Assembly (NCBI GenBank): GCA_009829735.1
Contig: CM020618.1
Span: forward strand, 13,188,568-13,252,567
Reading direction: 5' to 3'
DNA from: Pyropia yezoensis
Lineage: Eukaryota > Rhodophyta > Bangiophyceae > Bangiales > Bangiaceae
Length of the DNA: 64,000 bases
A program made the translations under genes and the position numbers. Within the stretch, counting starts at the first letter, position 1. Each line of letters opens with the position of its first letter. The notes under the pieces are model-generated. The model had not been told where the DNA came from. It ran no database searches and saw nothing but the letters and a program-made list of their open reading frames with translations. Shown piece after piece: positions 1-10,534 of this stretch.

Positions 1-505
1 GGTAAAGTTAACATCTATCCCCTGCTGCTCCACAGCATGTGGCAAGAACCACTCGCGCACGCAGCACCCAAGTTGGGGCGGTGCACAAGGGCTGCCTCCC
101 GTTTCGGGTGAGCCGGAAGAAGGTCAACTCGCGAACACGCTATCCCAGTTATGGGGCAATCCCCCCGCCAGTTATCAAGATGATGGTGTGTGCGCCAACA
201 GTTTCTTGGTCGGGACGGGGAAGCGAGGCCAAGCCCCGCTGCCCCCCTCCTTATCCCTCCAGGGTCCTCTCAGAATCTCGCCACTCAGAATCTCCCACGC
301 CAGACCCTGCCCACCGGGCCTCACAAAAATTCAAGACGATAAAATGCAGAAAACCCTCAAATCCATGTTGGATCTACTATCAAGCAAAGTATCCCCGACT
401 TAGTGAAATTCGGGATCAAATGCAAAGGGAGGAACGGGTCAAACCAGTTGTCGCCCGCCCCAGTATGTCGCACCCTGCCGCGTGCGTGGGGCCAGTTCTT
501 TCACA
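1..505 (-). mobile_element. Right end of a family-B Ty3/gypsy element (5' LTR plus first bases of its interior)
   Basis: An LTR of about 468 bp spans 38-505, starting TGTGGCA and ending near TTTCACA. It aligns end to end with the LTRs at 32032-32500 and 41591-42059 and with the solo LTR at 9181-9647. Bases 1-37 match the 37 bases just inside the 5' LTR of the complete copy (41554-41590), so this is the 5' LTR of a minus-strand element whose body lies left of the window. It differs from the other copies at many positions, so it is an older copy or another subfamily. It abuts integrase sequence of a plus-strand element at about 506, which suggests it inserted into that element's pol region. Confidence 0.85.
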
Positions 506-1342
506 CTCACAAAGCTTTTGCGCTCGGCAGCCATTCCGGATGACACGGCCTACAGTATCATGAACGCAGCGGTTGACCACTGGATCAGTGCATACGGAGG
601 CATGGACCAACTTCTCTCCGATAACGGAGCGAACCTGACCTCGGCTTTCTGCACAACGGTCCTTGGTATGTTCGGTATCGAACCTCATCCAGCATGCGAC
701 TACCACCCACAAACCAACGGGCAAGTGGAACGATTCAACCGTACCATCGTCAAGATGCTACAATGCTACGTGGCCGAGCACACAAACACGTGGGACAGGC
801 TTCTGTCCGTCCTTCCACTGTCGTAAAACGCCAGGCCACACCGGAGCACGAACATTGCCCCACTGGAATGGGTCATGCCGCTGGGTGTCGGTAACCTGCC
901 GCTGCCACCGGGCAGGTGCACGAGGTATGACACCTCGAAAGGTCGACCGGCCGAACGGATCCACCTGGCTTGGTTGGCCAAGCTATTGTGGATGGTCCCC
1001 AAACTCAAAGGGGCCCTTGAAAGAACCCAGCTTCGATACAAGAAGAGCTTCGACGCCCGACTGCGGGTGCGCAACGCGACCCTGATAACAGGTGACTGGG
1101 TGTACATACGACAGCAGATATTCCGAGGGAACAAGCTCATGCAACCGGTCAAAGGACCGCACCAGATACTACACAGAGGTGATCACTCTGTCATCCTCCA
1201 CTCCGATAAGGAGATACAACGCATCAGTATGAATGATGTCACGCCGGCACCGAAGCCGGAACAGCCTCAGCCGATACCGGTTGGCTTGCTACACGAGGCT
1301 CTTACCACCCACCGGTCCGACGAGCCGGTGGGCCCGGATTGA
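506..1342 (+). pseudogene. Ty3 integrase region (core and C-terminal part) of G1
   Basis: The conceptual translation has the DDE integrase hallmarks: DHWISAYGG followed by the SDNGAN motif with the second catalytic Asp, then YHPQTNGQVERFNR with the region of the catalytic Glu, and then WDRLLSVLPL. Further on, YKKSFDAR, GDWVYIRQQ and KGPHQIL are typical of the C-terminal DNA-binding part of Ty3 integrases. The zinc-binding N-terminus and first Asp are absent because the segment starts at the junction with the family-B LTR. It is a fossil with about two breaks. Family assignment is firm; no activity is implied. Confidence 0.85.
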
Positions 1343-2064
1343 ATCCCATATCAGGTGGAGAGCATCGTCGGACATGCAGACGCGGCCCTACCAGAACCCT
1401 GGTACGCCAAAGTAATGTGAGCCGGATACGACTAACCCACCTGGGTGCGAGCGGATAAAATACCCCGCCAACTGCTCATGCCATACATGAGGCGACGCCG
1501 TCTGCTGGAACAACCCAACCGACGCCGACTTCGGCTGTTGGGGGGTGGGGCTTAGACCTACTAAGTAGGGTGTGACATGGGTGAAGCAAGACTTAGGTTT
1601 ACTAAGTCCAGACAGGCGAAGGCAAACTAAGTGGACATTAAACCTCAGTAAGTCTAGACTTAAACCGAAGGATAACTCCGATAATATTGAAGTAACCTGG
1701 GGCGTTCACCCAGGTACACCGACACATATGGAGTCAAGTAACCGGGTAAGGGCGGATGACGTCCACAAGTGCTACCCAACCAGGATGGGTTGGGGGGGTG
1801 GAAGAGCACGCGGTGTGCGCGACCAAGCCAGAAGATGTACTCCCCAAGGGAAACACACAGAGTAATACAATGCCCCCTCAGGGGATGAGTTTACACTCAC
1901 TACTATCCGGCTACCATACAGGTCACCGGGTCCCTCGCTGTCATATCGACAACCCTCAGTAGGGGGTACCCCCACCATCAGAACGGGGCCCCTCAAGCGT
2001 CGTCGCGAACACCTTTGCACTCCACCGGACGGCAATCTCACCACGGTCAACAGCCCGAGTCATT
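1343..2064. other. G1 spacer between integrase and antisense ORF, with small hairpins
   Basis: I see no supportable coding frame. A cluster of CTAAGT-type repeats lies at 1551-1660. It includes a hairpin with arms 1551-1555 and 1561-1565, and another with perfect 7-bp arms (GACTTAG, 1590-1596; CTAAGTC, 1602-1608) around a 5-nt loop. The stretch is less GC-rich than its surroundings. In elements C and B the equivalent position is a short intergenic gap between the convergent pol and antisense ORFs. Confidence 0.5.
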
Positions 2065-4385
2065 TCAGTGCACTTCAGTGCAGAGCTCCACTAGAGTGCT
2101 ATGACCGGCCTCCACTGACTGCAGAGTTAACTGGATGCGATCCAGAACCCTGGCAAAGCAACGCACGGTGCCAACCGCCGCGGCACCGGGGGAGAGAGCC
2201 CCGCAGCTAACCGAGGGCCCCTCACGCAGCTCGCGGGTATTAAGGGCGTCAACGCCCTCGTACCACAGACGGGGACCCCTATCGGGCATGGTGGAAGCAT
2301 ATGAAACGACCGGCCCAGCCAGGGGGGCCGACATCCCTACCGCAGGAACCGCCACAGCCACAACCGGAGCCAGTGGCACTGAACACGGGCCACTGTACGA
2401 TGGTAGAGAAGGGACAGACCCCTTAGAGGCGGTCCCACCGGAAACCCGGCGGGACTCCACGCATCGACGTGACGCCTCACGTCCCTCGCCCGTTGAGTTT
2501 CACACACGGGGACGACGACCAGTTCCCATCGGGGTCGGAATACCGAACCACGGGGCCATTACCTGAAGGGGATTATGAATAACCACGGGAATACCCAGGC
2601 CAGCAACGGTTTCGGTGGACGCCCACCCACGGTAGCGATCCTGCCCCGGGAGAGCCCGACGAATATGTAAGGAGTGACGCGGCAGGGGGAGAGCCCCAGC
2701 CTACGGATCCCGGAACGGAGGCAAGGTCAACACCCCGGCCCAGCTCACGGCATCCTGAACAGCCAGCAGGGGCTCCAACTCACGGGCCATTCCCGTCTTG
2801 GCATCAATGGCGTCAACGCCAAGCTCCCCGATGTGCCGACGGACACCCGTTGGAATATGAAACAGCCGACCCTGCCGACGAGCAGACAGCGGGAAGGAAG
2901 AGTCCTGGCCAAGGGTGACCGCCAGGGTGAAGAAACCCAGTCGCGGATGCACGGGCCGAGCGGCCAGCACGCAACCGAAACATCGGAGGCACGATCCGTT
3001 GTCAAACCGGAAAGCCGGGGCGTGCTCCCACCCCTCCTGCCACCAAAGCGGACGCACCAGAGTATACACGGGCGCACGACCGTTACTGGTCGGCAGCGCC
3101 CACGTTATATCGGTGCGTCACGCATCCGCCATGATGCCATGGTTGCGCCGCCAACTCGACGCCGACTTCAGCCCAGACATGGGCGGGAAGGGTGCCGTCA
3201 ACGACAGATAGGTGGATATCCCCGGAAGTACTCAAAGCCGGGATACCGGTTTGTACCGGGTACGGCCTGCCCAAACGCCATGGGGGTCGTGGCAGACGCC
3301 ACCCCCCGAGCACTAGAAGGGTAGTCGATGTCCCGCGGCAGCGCGGGAGCGATCAAGTCGCACACCCCAAAGGATGGGTTGAGGACAACCTCCCCCCGGC
3401 CGACCTGGGCACGCCAGAGTTGGGCATGCCGGTCGTCCGGCTGACTCAGCACCCAATAATACTCCACGCGTACCGCGTCAGGCTGCGCGACCAGCCGAGC
3501 CAACTCCCGTTCCCAACACGGGTCCAGCTTGACGAGACGGGAGGTACCAGCACGGTAACCCGGGGGGTGGAAGTCCACCAGAATCCAGCCGGCGAAGTCC
3601 ATGGGCTCCTACACGGTCAAGCCCTGGAACCGAGCCACCAAGTCAGGGACCGACATAGGGGGGGCCCCCACCGCAACGGCTACGCCGCCATCCAACGGGG
3701 CAGCCCAAGCGGGCCCGGGAAGAGTTGCCGGCGCCGGCGGAAGCCCAACCGGCACTTGTATCGGCATATGCGCACGGGGCCGAGGAGGGAGAAGAAGGGC
3801 GGGTACCCGCCTGGAGTAACTTCCGGTGTCCACCGCCATGATGGAAGACACTTCTTGACCAACCGACGCCCGCGGCACCGCGGGTAGCTCCCCAACCGCC
3901 GGCGTCACCTCCGCGACGAAAGGGCCGCACCGAGTGGCCGCGGGAGGGTTGGGCACTTCCACCTCCTCCGTTGCCGGGGCACCTGCCGGACGGGCACCCG
4001 CGATATCTTGACCCGTTGTACTCAGCGAAGGGCCGCCACCGACAACAGGCACAACACCATCACCCCCGGCAGCACCATCTTGAGGGAGTGCCGCGCCGGC
4101 ACCGGCACCCGGCCCCATCTTTGCAGCCGGAGGAGAAGGAAGCTGCGCCGCTACCCGCGGGTGACCGTCCGCCGATTGTGCCGTCGTGCCGCTGCACAAG
4201 GAGGACAGCTCTGCCAACGGGCTAGCCGTCGACACGCGGACGGTTACGTCCTTCTCGCCGTCGTCCGACGAGCTCGCCGCGTAACGCTGGACGGGCACGG
4301 GCGCAGACGCGTCAGCCGCGTCGTCCTCCATCTTTTCCTCAACGAGGAAGTTGTTCATATCCCAAGGCACCTGGGGATCTGCCAT
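2065..4385 (-). pseudogene. Antisense-strand ORF of G1, relative of the ORFs at 11523-13640 and 32840-34783
   Basis: Reading on the minus strand starts at an ATG at 4385 (MADPQVPWDMNNF). An acidic and Ala/Pro-rich N-terminal part follows, containing ALLLPPRPRAHMP, which resembles RALLLPPVPRVSMP in the element C ORF. Further on is RRQGRLFHIP followed by a Leu-rich helix (about 2875-2780), which lines up with RRGMLWHLP and its helix in the element B ORF. The function is unknown and I recognise no named domain. It runs opposite to the integrase upstream. The reading is broken in a few places, and its 3' limit is approximate. Confidence 0.55.
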
Positions 4386-4964
4386 GGAAGACTGGGGCAG
4401 CAGGGGTTCCCCGTGCAATCGAGCCGCGGCCGGCTACGCCCCGGTGCGGTATGGCAACCTGGACGGGCCAGGGAAGCGCAGACGCCCGCACTTATTAACA
4501 TCGTCACCGAGCGACAGGCAACACGGCAATCGGTACGACCCGGGCCCCACAGGGCTACACGAGCGCTCCACCCAGGCACCTGGGCCCACGACCCACCCTC
4601 TTACGGGGTGAATCAGGGGGGTGCCCCCAGCAAAAGCCCCCGCGCAACGCGGGCGCTCTTACCTTCTTTAGCTCACACGAGATGGCGGCCCCCACCACTA
4701 GACGCCTGGTGGCGGATCCGTTTGCACCACACCCCCCGTGGAGTCGTGACCCAATCCCCGCATCGGGAAATTCAACGGTCCGGAAATCGGATCGCTTACT
4801 CGCCACACAAAGGGGGGCACCCCGCTCAACCGACCCCGAAATGTGGTGGCTTCCGTGAGCGGGCGCAAAGCCCGGCCCCGGCCGACTGGAAAACGGTCGC
4901 GGGATAAATGATATCTTACATTCGGAGAGCCGAATGCGTACCGACCCAAGGACGGGCTGAATCT

Positions 4965-4975
4965 AAAGGGGGGGA
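4965..4975 (+). promoter_or_regulatory. Polypurine tract of G1
   Basis: AAAGGGGGGGA lies directly before a TATGTAGCAA sequence and after the antisense ORF, where a Ty3 element keeps the primer for plus-strand DNA synthesis next to its 3' LTR. Confidence 0.55.
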
Positions 4976-4977
4976 TA

Positions 4978-5337
4978 TGTAGCAATATGGATGACCGTAT
5001 TGCGACCATAGTGTAGGGGGGCTACTTCTAATCCTTAACTGTCCAGTTGGGAGGTTGTATTGGTCACAGTATCTCCGAGTTACATATGACCAGAAGAACT
5101 TGCATCTTGGGGTAGGGGGTAGTTAGTGGTGTCTCCGAGGGTTTATTATGAGAGGGCCGGCGGCAATTTCACCGCCGGCCATGGCAGAACAAGAAACCCC
5201 TCCCATTTGGGCTCCCAACTTGGTCCCGTGGCTTGTGCTCCAAGGACAGCAACCTTGGCCTCCCGGTGCCGTTGGTGCCGATCCCCCCTGGTGAGTGTTC
5301 TCTGAGAGCGGACGTGCAACGGTTTCCTATTGTGCTA
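4978..5337 (+). repeat. Putative 3' LTR of G1
   Basis: The segment begins TGTAGCA immediately after the polypurine tract. The right end is set tentatively at TGCTAGA (5331-5337), near-inverted to the start. No second copy is in the window to prove it. It is less GC-rich than what follows and contains a strong hairpin at 5155-5180. Confidence 0.35.
5155..5180 (+). other. GC-rich hairpin in the putative G1 LTR
   Basis: Perfect 9-bp arms GGCCGGCGG (5155-5163) and CCGCCGGCC (5172-5180) surround the 8-nt loop CAATTTCA. It lies shortly after a TTTATTATG stretch. It could shape the LTR transcript end, but that role is inference. Confidence 0.5.
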
Positions 5338-5459
5338 GACGCTGGCCGCAGCGGCGTGCGTCCACCGCAGGACGCGGTGAGGTGCTGCCACCGTCGCAGC
5401 TCCCCAATGATTCAGGCGGGCTCTTGCAAGCGCAGCGTGCCAGGGCCAACGCCGCGCCA

Positions 5460-5491
<32 letters not shown>

Positions 5492-6186
5492 GCCATCCCC
5501 GCGGGCGCCAGTGTCACCGACCCGCACCGTACCGCCCTCCAGGCGGCGTGTACCGGCGGCCTCCTCATCCCCACCCGCGGGTGCCGGTCGCCGCCGTCCG
5601 GCCTCTGGTGGCGGTCACCCCCGTCCCGCGGCTCCTCGCTGCCGTCGCGGGGCCGCTTGCCGCCGTCGCGGCGGGGCGCCTCGCCACCGGGGCCGGGCAT
5701 GTCGCCGTCGGGGTGACGGCGCTTGCCGCTGCCGGCAGCGGGATCCACCTTGCCACCCCCGCCATCTCCGTCGCCGTCTCCAGCAGCCACCTGCGGGGCA
5801 GACAGGGGGACCCTACAGTCCGTAAACGCCTGCAAGGTGCCAACCGCATAAAGGACGAAATGGTCCCGGCACGGACGGCGCTTATACCTCCGAGGTGGTT
5901 CCCCCACCGTCGCTGCCCGCCGCGGCCGCCCGCGCAGCGTCGACGAGGGCGAGGAGCGCCGCCTTGTCCGCCACCACCCCCATTCACTGTTCGCCCAGAC
6001 GGCGGAGCGCCGCCGCACGTCGGCCACCTGCCCGGCGACCTTCGCCGCCCCCCCGTCTCGGCACGTGGCGGCCGTCCGCACACCCCCGCCGCCGCCGCCG
6101 CCGTCCGTGCCGCCACCACTGACCACGCCGCTGCCGCCGCCGCCGTTTTCATTGTCGTCAGCGGCAGCAGGGGGGGGGGGGGGGGG

Positions 6187-6226
<40 letters not shown>

Positions 6227-6849
6227 GGAGGAGGGCCCCACCGCGGCGGCAGCCGCCGCCTCCGCTGCTGCCGCGGGGGAGGCGGGGGTCGGTGGTGCCC
6301 CCCGGCGGGTGGCGCAGGTGAGCACGCCGGGTAGCCACAATGCGTGTGGTGATGGCAGCGACCGCCGTGCGGGAGGGCGAGGGCACGGCGTGCGTCCGCC
6401 GGTACGGCCTCAGCGGTCGCGCGGCTGGCGGCCGTCGGCGGCGGCCCCCGAGGTGCGAATCAACCTGCGGGGCCGTTTGGTGAGAGCCAGGCAGGGCGAG
6501 GTGGGGGGGGGCCGTAGGAGGTGGGTGCGGGGGGGTGGCCTGGTGTAACTGTCGCCCTCCCCCCGCCCCCGTCGCCGGTACTCATTTTGGGGGGTGGGGG
6601 GTCGGGGGGTGCGGAACAGGAGAAGGGGGGACCCGGTGCAACCACCCCCTTCCCCCACCCACCAACACCCGTAGGTCCCCGCCCGCTCCGCCCCCCCCCC
6701 CCCCGCACAAAATCCGTCGTCCGGGTGGAGGGGGCGCGGGGGGTGCGGTTACTGGAAGAGCGGGGGCCTGGTTCAACCGTTCGTCCCCCTCCCCCCAACC
6801 AGACGGCACGTTTTGAGGGGCAGGGCACCTACACGGCAGTGTGGCCAGC
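5338..6849. other. GC-rich low-complexity region, no supportable gene
   Basis: CCG/CGC trinucleotide runs and G or C homopolymers dominate, so all six frames stay open for hundreds of bases while encoding only Pro-, Ala-, Arg- or Gly-rich strings. The one stretch with a more protein-like mix is on the minus strand around 5800-5910 (HFVLYAVGTLQAF); I do not recognise it. Long G-poor/G-rich strand asymmetry and C tracts continue up to the minisatellite. Confidence 0.6.
6170..6225 (+). repeat. Long poly-G tract
   Basis: The tract has 17 G, one C at 6187, then 38 uninterrupted G. Such a run could form G-quadruplex structures and is prone to length errors, so its exact length should not be trusted. 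Confidence 0.9.
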
Positions 6850-7955
6850 TGACGAGCCACCTTTACGGGATTGGGGCAGGCCGGCGGGCCACGGACCTCG
6901 AATTGGGCTGCCGGCAGGCCACCGACATTGCATTCGGCAGGCCGGCAGGCCACCTACACTACGTGGCGCAGACCGGCAGGCCACCTACAATTCGTGGCAC
7001 AGGCTAGCAGGCCACATACAGTACGTGGCATAGGCTGGCAGGCCACCGACAATGCGTGGCACAGGACGGCAGGCCACCTACAATACGTGGCACAGGCCGG
7101 CGGGCCATCGATAATGGATCTGGGCAGGCCGGCAGGCCACCGACAATGCTCTGAGGCCCGCCAGCAGGCCATCGACATTGAATTGAATGGGGCGGCCCGG
7201 TAGGCCTCCGACTTTGACTAGGGCAGCCTGGCAGGCCACCTTTATTGCGTTGCACAGGTCGGCAGGCCACCTACATTGAATTCGGGGGCCCGGGAGGCCG
7301 CCTACATTACGTGGCAAAGCCCGGCGGGCCACCGACAATGCGTTCGGCAGGCCGGCAGGCCACCGACAATGCGTTGGAAAGCCCGGCAGGCCACCGAAGT
7401 TGAATTGGGGGGCCCGCCAGGCCACCGACAAAGCGTTGGGCAGGCCGGCAGGCCACCGACGTTGAATTGGACGGCCCGACAGGCCACCTAGAATGCGTGG
7501 TACAGGCCGGCAGGCAACCGGTAATGCGTGGCACAGGCCGGCAGGCCACCGACAATGCGTGGCACGGGCCGGCAGGCCACCTACAATAAGTTGCACAGGC
7601 CTGCAGGCCATAGACATTGGATCTGGGCGAGCCGGCAGGCTACTGACAATGCACCGGGGCCTGCCGGCAGGCCACCGACTTTGACTTGGGCAGCGCGGCA
7701 GGCCACAGACATTGAACTTGGAGGCCCGGCAGGCCACCGGCAATGCGTCGGACATGCCGGCGGGCCTCCTACAATGCGTTGGGCAGGACGGCAGGCCACC
7801 GACATATATTGGAGCCTGCCGGCAGGCCACCTACGTTGAATGGGGCAGGCCGGCGGGCCATCTACAATTCATTTCGCAGGCCAGCAGGCCACTCACTTTG
7901 AAAAAGGCCGCCCGGCGGGCGACCTACAATGCACTGGGGTCTGCCGGCAGACCAC
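6850..7955 (+). repeat. 31-bp minisatellite, array A (about 35 units)
   Basis: A conserved core near GGCAGGCCACCGACA recurs every 31-32 bp. The remaining 16 bases fall into a few recurring types, such as ATGCGTGGCACAGGCC, TTGAATTGGGGGGCCC and TTGACTTGGGCAGCGC. The first and last units are degenerate. The same unit forms array B at 30685-31525. Open frames across it are by-products of a period close to a multiple of three. It lies inside G/C homopolymer-rich DNA. Confidence 0.95.
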
Positions 7956-9180
7956 GTTCACGGAGGTGGTGGTCTAGGTGCAGTCCACCTGCACCGAATT
8001 GTGGGCCCACCTTGGCCTCAAGCATCCCACTGGCGGGGGTCCGGCACGTACAGCGGGCAGTGCGGCGGGCGCGGGCTTGCTACTGCGCCTTCAACACCCC
8101 ACCGACCCGCTCGCACGCCACGACCGCAGTGGCAAGCCGAATGGTGGTGGCGTCTTCCACCCGGCCCTCTTCCTCCCCCCCCCCCCCCCTTTTGACGCCC
8201 CCCCCCCCCCCTCCCACACAAGCCCCACAAGCGGTGCCGTCGCGGCGGCGGCGGCGGCCACTACCACGGCCCCGCTCGCCCCCACAGCGATGCCCGCCTT
8301 CGCTGCCTGTGCGGCAGCAGCAGCAGCGGCGGAGGCTTGTACGGTATCGTTGGCGGCACGGGTGATGCTTGAGGCGTCCCAGTCCCCCCCCCCGCCCCCC
8401 GCCCCACGCCCCCCGCCCCCTGACCCCCCCCCCCCCCCCCCCCCCCTCCTCCGCAATGGCGACCCGAGGCGGCCGCGGAAAGGAGACACGCTCATGGTGT
8501 AGGCTTCTCGCCGTGCTGGTTTTTGGCAACAACGCTGTGCGCTCGGCGGCGCTCCGCTGCAGCACCTCAACCCGGTGCGGCTGCACCGGGATGAGGCGTG
8601 GGAGGCGGTCCCAATTGTCATGATCAGGCATGCTGCCTCTATTCTGGCCACTGCCGGCCACCCACTGTCTCAGGATGTGGTGTAGGCGGCAAACCTGTTC
8701 ATTGTGGCCGGGGAGAACTCTCAGGCACCCTGTGGGCTTGCTCTTCAGCCCTGGGGATCCCCGACCACTCGCTCACAAGAGACGTGATACGTGGTGCTGT
8801 CGTCGTCGTCATCTTCCTGCCTTTGGCTTGTGCCCCGAAGACCGCCCGCCGCCCACTGTGCCGAGACGGGGTGGGTGAGTTGGTCCCATTCATGAACGGG
8901 GGTATTCACGTACGGGGGGTGGGAAGGGTGGGGAATGGGATCGCCTAGGCTGGCTCGGAGCGTTGCCCGCTGTGTCGCGCAACGATAGAGCTCCGCCGCG
9001 TCCGCCGTGTGGTTGCTATCCTCTTTATCAAAAGTGTAGGCAGTCGTGGGGCTCTCCGGCAGACTCATGCGTTGTAAATTGCACCTCCATACGTTTGTCT
9101 GGACGGGCCGTCGTGGTTCGAGAGCACGTGCGAGTGTCGGGTCTGATCGCCGCCCCCCCCCTTCCCACCCCCATCCCCCC
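7956..9180. other. GC-rich region with C homopolymers and unrecognised open frames
   Basis: C tracts lie near 8177-8190, 8200-8212 and 8420-8446. A plus-strand frame at about 8489-8674 reads with a protein-like composition (AGFWQQRCALGGAPL, then VMIRHAASILATAGHPL) and ends at a TAG. An open continuation lies beyond it. A competing minus-strand frame is listed separately. No family is recognised and no start codon is convincing. Confidence 0.5.
8745..9068 (-). CDS. Possible small ORF of unknown function (107 aa)
   Basis: The frame runs from ATG at 9068 to a stop at 8745. It encodes a mixed-composition protein containing TAYTFDKEDSNHTADAAELY and an acidic run EDDDDDS near the C-terminus. It is less low-complexity than its surroundings, which is the only reason to list it. 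No domain, signal peptide or membrane segment is seen. It lies next to a solo LTR, so it may be the remnant of a host or mobile-element gene. The plus strand here is also open in part, so the coding strand is not certain. Confidence 0.2.
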   Translation of the reverse strand: MSLPESPTTAYTFDKEDSNHTADAAELYRCATQRATLRASLGDPIPHPSHPPYVNTPVHEWDQLTHPVSAQWAAGGLRGTSQRQEDDDDDSTTYHVSCERVVGDPQG

Positions 9181-9647
9181 TGTGGCAGTATTGACCTCAG
9201 GTAGGGGGCAACACGTGCCATACAAGGGACGGCAGGCAGCTAGTCTGACCCGTTCCTCCCCATGCATTTGGGCCTATAATCTCCCAATTAGGGATAGTTA
9301 GCTTAGTGGTGACTCCAACTTGGACTTCAGGGTTTTCTGCATTTTATCGTCTTGGATTTTCGTGTGGCCCGGTGGGCAGGTGCTGGGGTGGGAGGTTCTG
9401 AGTGGCGAAATTTTGAGGGACCTTGGGGGGATAAGGGGAGGGACAGCGGGGCTTGCCCCCTGTTCCCCGTCCCGATCAAGAAACAGCTGGCCCGCACACC
9501 ATCCTCTTGTTTCGTGGTGGGGGGCTTGCCCCACAGCAGGGACAGCGTGGGTGCGGCTTGCACTCCTTCAGGTTCTCAAAATTACGAGAGGCAATCTCAC
9601 CGTTGCCACCAACTTGGTGGAGGTTACTGTGAGCGGGTTTTGCCACA
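9181..9647 (+). mobile_element. Solo LTR of the family-B Ty3/gypsy element
   Basis: The 467 bp start TGTGGCAGTATTGACC and end TTTTGCCACA, colinear over their whole length with the reverse complement of the LTRs at 32032-32500 and 41591-42059 but with many substitutions. No internal element sequence adjoins either side, so it is a solo LTR, probably left by LTR-LTR recombination. The flanks are CCCCC on the left and GCCCC on the right, an imperfect 5-bp target duplication in C-rich DNA. The strand given is the coding sense of the family. Confidence 0.9.
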
Positions 9648-9682
9648 GCCCCCTCCCCGGCTGCCGCGGCGGGGTGACGTTT

Positions 9683-10534
9683 ATGGACCGTGGCCAGGCT
9701 GCCCATGGCCGGCAGAGGTCGCGGAGGACAATGACGCACCCGGATGTCGACCATTACCTAGAGGCATCGGCCGGAGCCGTGGTTGAACCGCCGCACGGCG
9801 AGGAGCCCGTCGCCGCTATGGTACCAGCTGCGTCGGCTGATGCAGGACTTCTGATGCCGGCTGCCGTCGCAGTTGCAGGCCCCGAGGCGGTCGTGGCTGG
9901 GCGGAGGCATCCCCGCAAGAACGCACATCTGCGCAATGTTCCTCTGGGCAGTCGGGCTGGGCAAGCTGTTTTTGTCACAACGCCGTCAGCTGAACCACGT
10001 AGCAAATCTCCTGCGGTTGTGTCCCCACCCCGCATCTGTAACGCGGCGATTTGGCGAGAGTACTGGGACGGGTTGCTTCAAGACAGGGATAGGGCGCCTG
10101 CATCCCAGCCGGCATTGCGGTTCCCGCCCCCAAACCCTGACACCCCCTCTTCAGACGACATTGCGACGGAAGACGAGGTGGATAGCGACACATTTGTACC
10201 CCGCTCCCAGTCCCCATGCCCACCGAACGCAGTGACTTCTTCTCCGCCGGGCGCGCCGGCAGTGGCGGACGAAACAGGAAGAGGGCTGCCGCGTGCGGAG
10301 CAGCAACGTGCTGCAACTGTCGCGGGAGAAACGCGGAACGACGACGGGACTACCTTATCTCTTATTGATGTCGACCCCGACCCGAGGCGGCCAGGGGCCG
10401 TTCTCGTCACCGTGGACGAACCGGCTATCGCAAGGGGTGACGTCAGCGTCTTTCCTCCGGCCGCTCGCCTCACCTCGATGGGCTTATCTCTTGTTGACGT
10501 CCTTCCCGACCCGAGGTGGCCCGGTGCCGTTTGA
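9683..10534 (+). CDS. Hypothetical protein with internal duplication (283 aa)
   Basis: The ORF starts at ATG 9683 (a second candidate is 9731, MTHPDVDHYLEAS) just after the solo LTR and stops at 10534. The N-terminal third is Ala/Val/Pro-rich. The middle contains ICNAAIWREYWDGLLQDRDR and then an acidic Ser/Asp/Glu stretch (DDIATEDEVDSDTF). Near the end a segment of about 139 bp (from 10355) is duplicated (from 10494), giving paired LSLIDVDPDPRRPGAV and LSLVDVLPDPRWPGAV. A degenerate continuation of the repeat runs past the stop. No known domain is recognised. The minus strand is also open, as expected of GC-rich DNA. It may be an exon or a remnant. Confidence 0.35.
   Translation: MDRGQAAHGRQRSRRTMTHPDVDHYLEASAGAVVEPPHGEEPVAAMVPAASADAGLLMPAAVAVAGPEAVVAGRRHPRKNAHLRNVPLGSRAGQAVFVTTPSAEPRSKSPAVVSPPRICNAAIWREYWDGLLQDRDRAPASQPALRFPPPNPDTPSSDDIATEDEVDSDTFVPRSQSPCPPNAVTSSPPGAPAVADETGRGLPRAEQQRAATVAGETRNDDGTTLSLIDVDPDPRRPGAVLVTVDEPAIARGDVSVFPPAARLTSMGLSLVDVLPDPRWPGAV

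Larger units (their letters stand above)
506..5337 (+). mobile_element. Ty3/gypsy element G1, 3' part only (integrase, antisense ORF, PPT, putative 3' LTR)
   Basis: The order on the plus strand is integrase core and C-terminus (506-1342), a spacer, a long ORF on the opposite strand (about 4385 down to 2065), a polypurine tract (4965-4975) and a putative LTR. This matches elements C and B seen in reverse, with the antisense ORF between integrase and 3' LTR. Gag, protease, reverse transcriptase and the 5' LTR are absent, cut off by the family-B element on the left. The right limit is uncertain because no second LTR copy is in the window. It is a broken fossil with several breaks and looks older than B and D. 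Confidence 0.7.

Noticed and set aside
5233-6321. Long overlapping ORFs of 170-360 codons
   Set aside because: All frames on both strands are open owing to GC-rich triplet repeats; the products are Pro/Arg/Gly strings without domains.
7078-7830. A 250-codon ORF across the minisatellite
   Set aside because: It is the 31-bp repeat read through; the period produces similar ORFs in several frames.
6850-7955. A CRISPR-like array, because a fixed core alternates with variable tails
   Set aside because: The genome is eukaryotic, the core is itself variable, tails repeat among units, and no cas gene is present. It is a minisatellite.
9181-10534. A single 404-codon ORF starting inside the solo LTR
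   Set aside because: The first 120 codons lie in LTR sequence; the better starts are the ATGs at 9683 or 9731.
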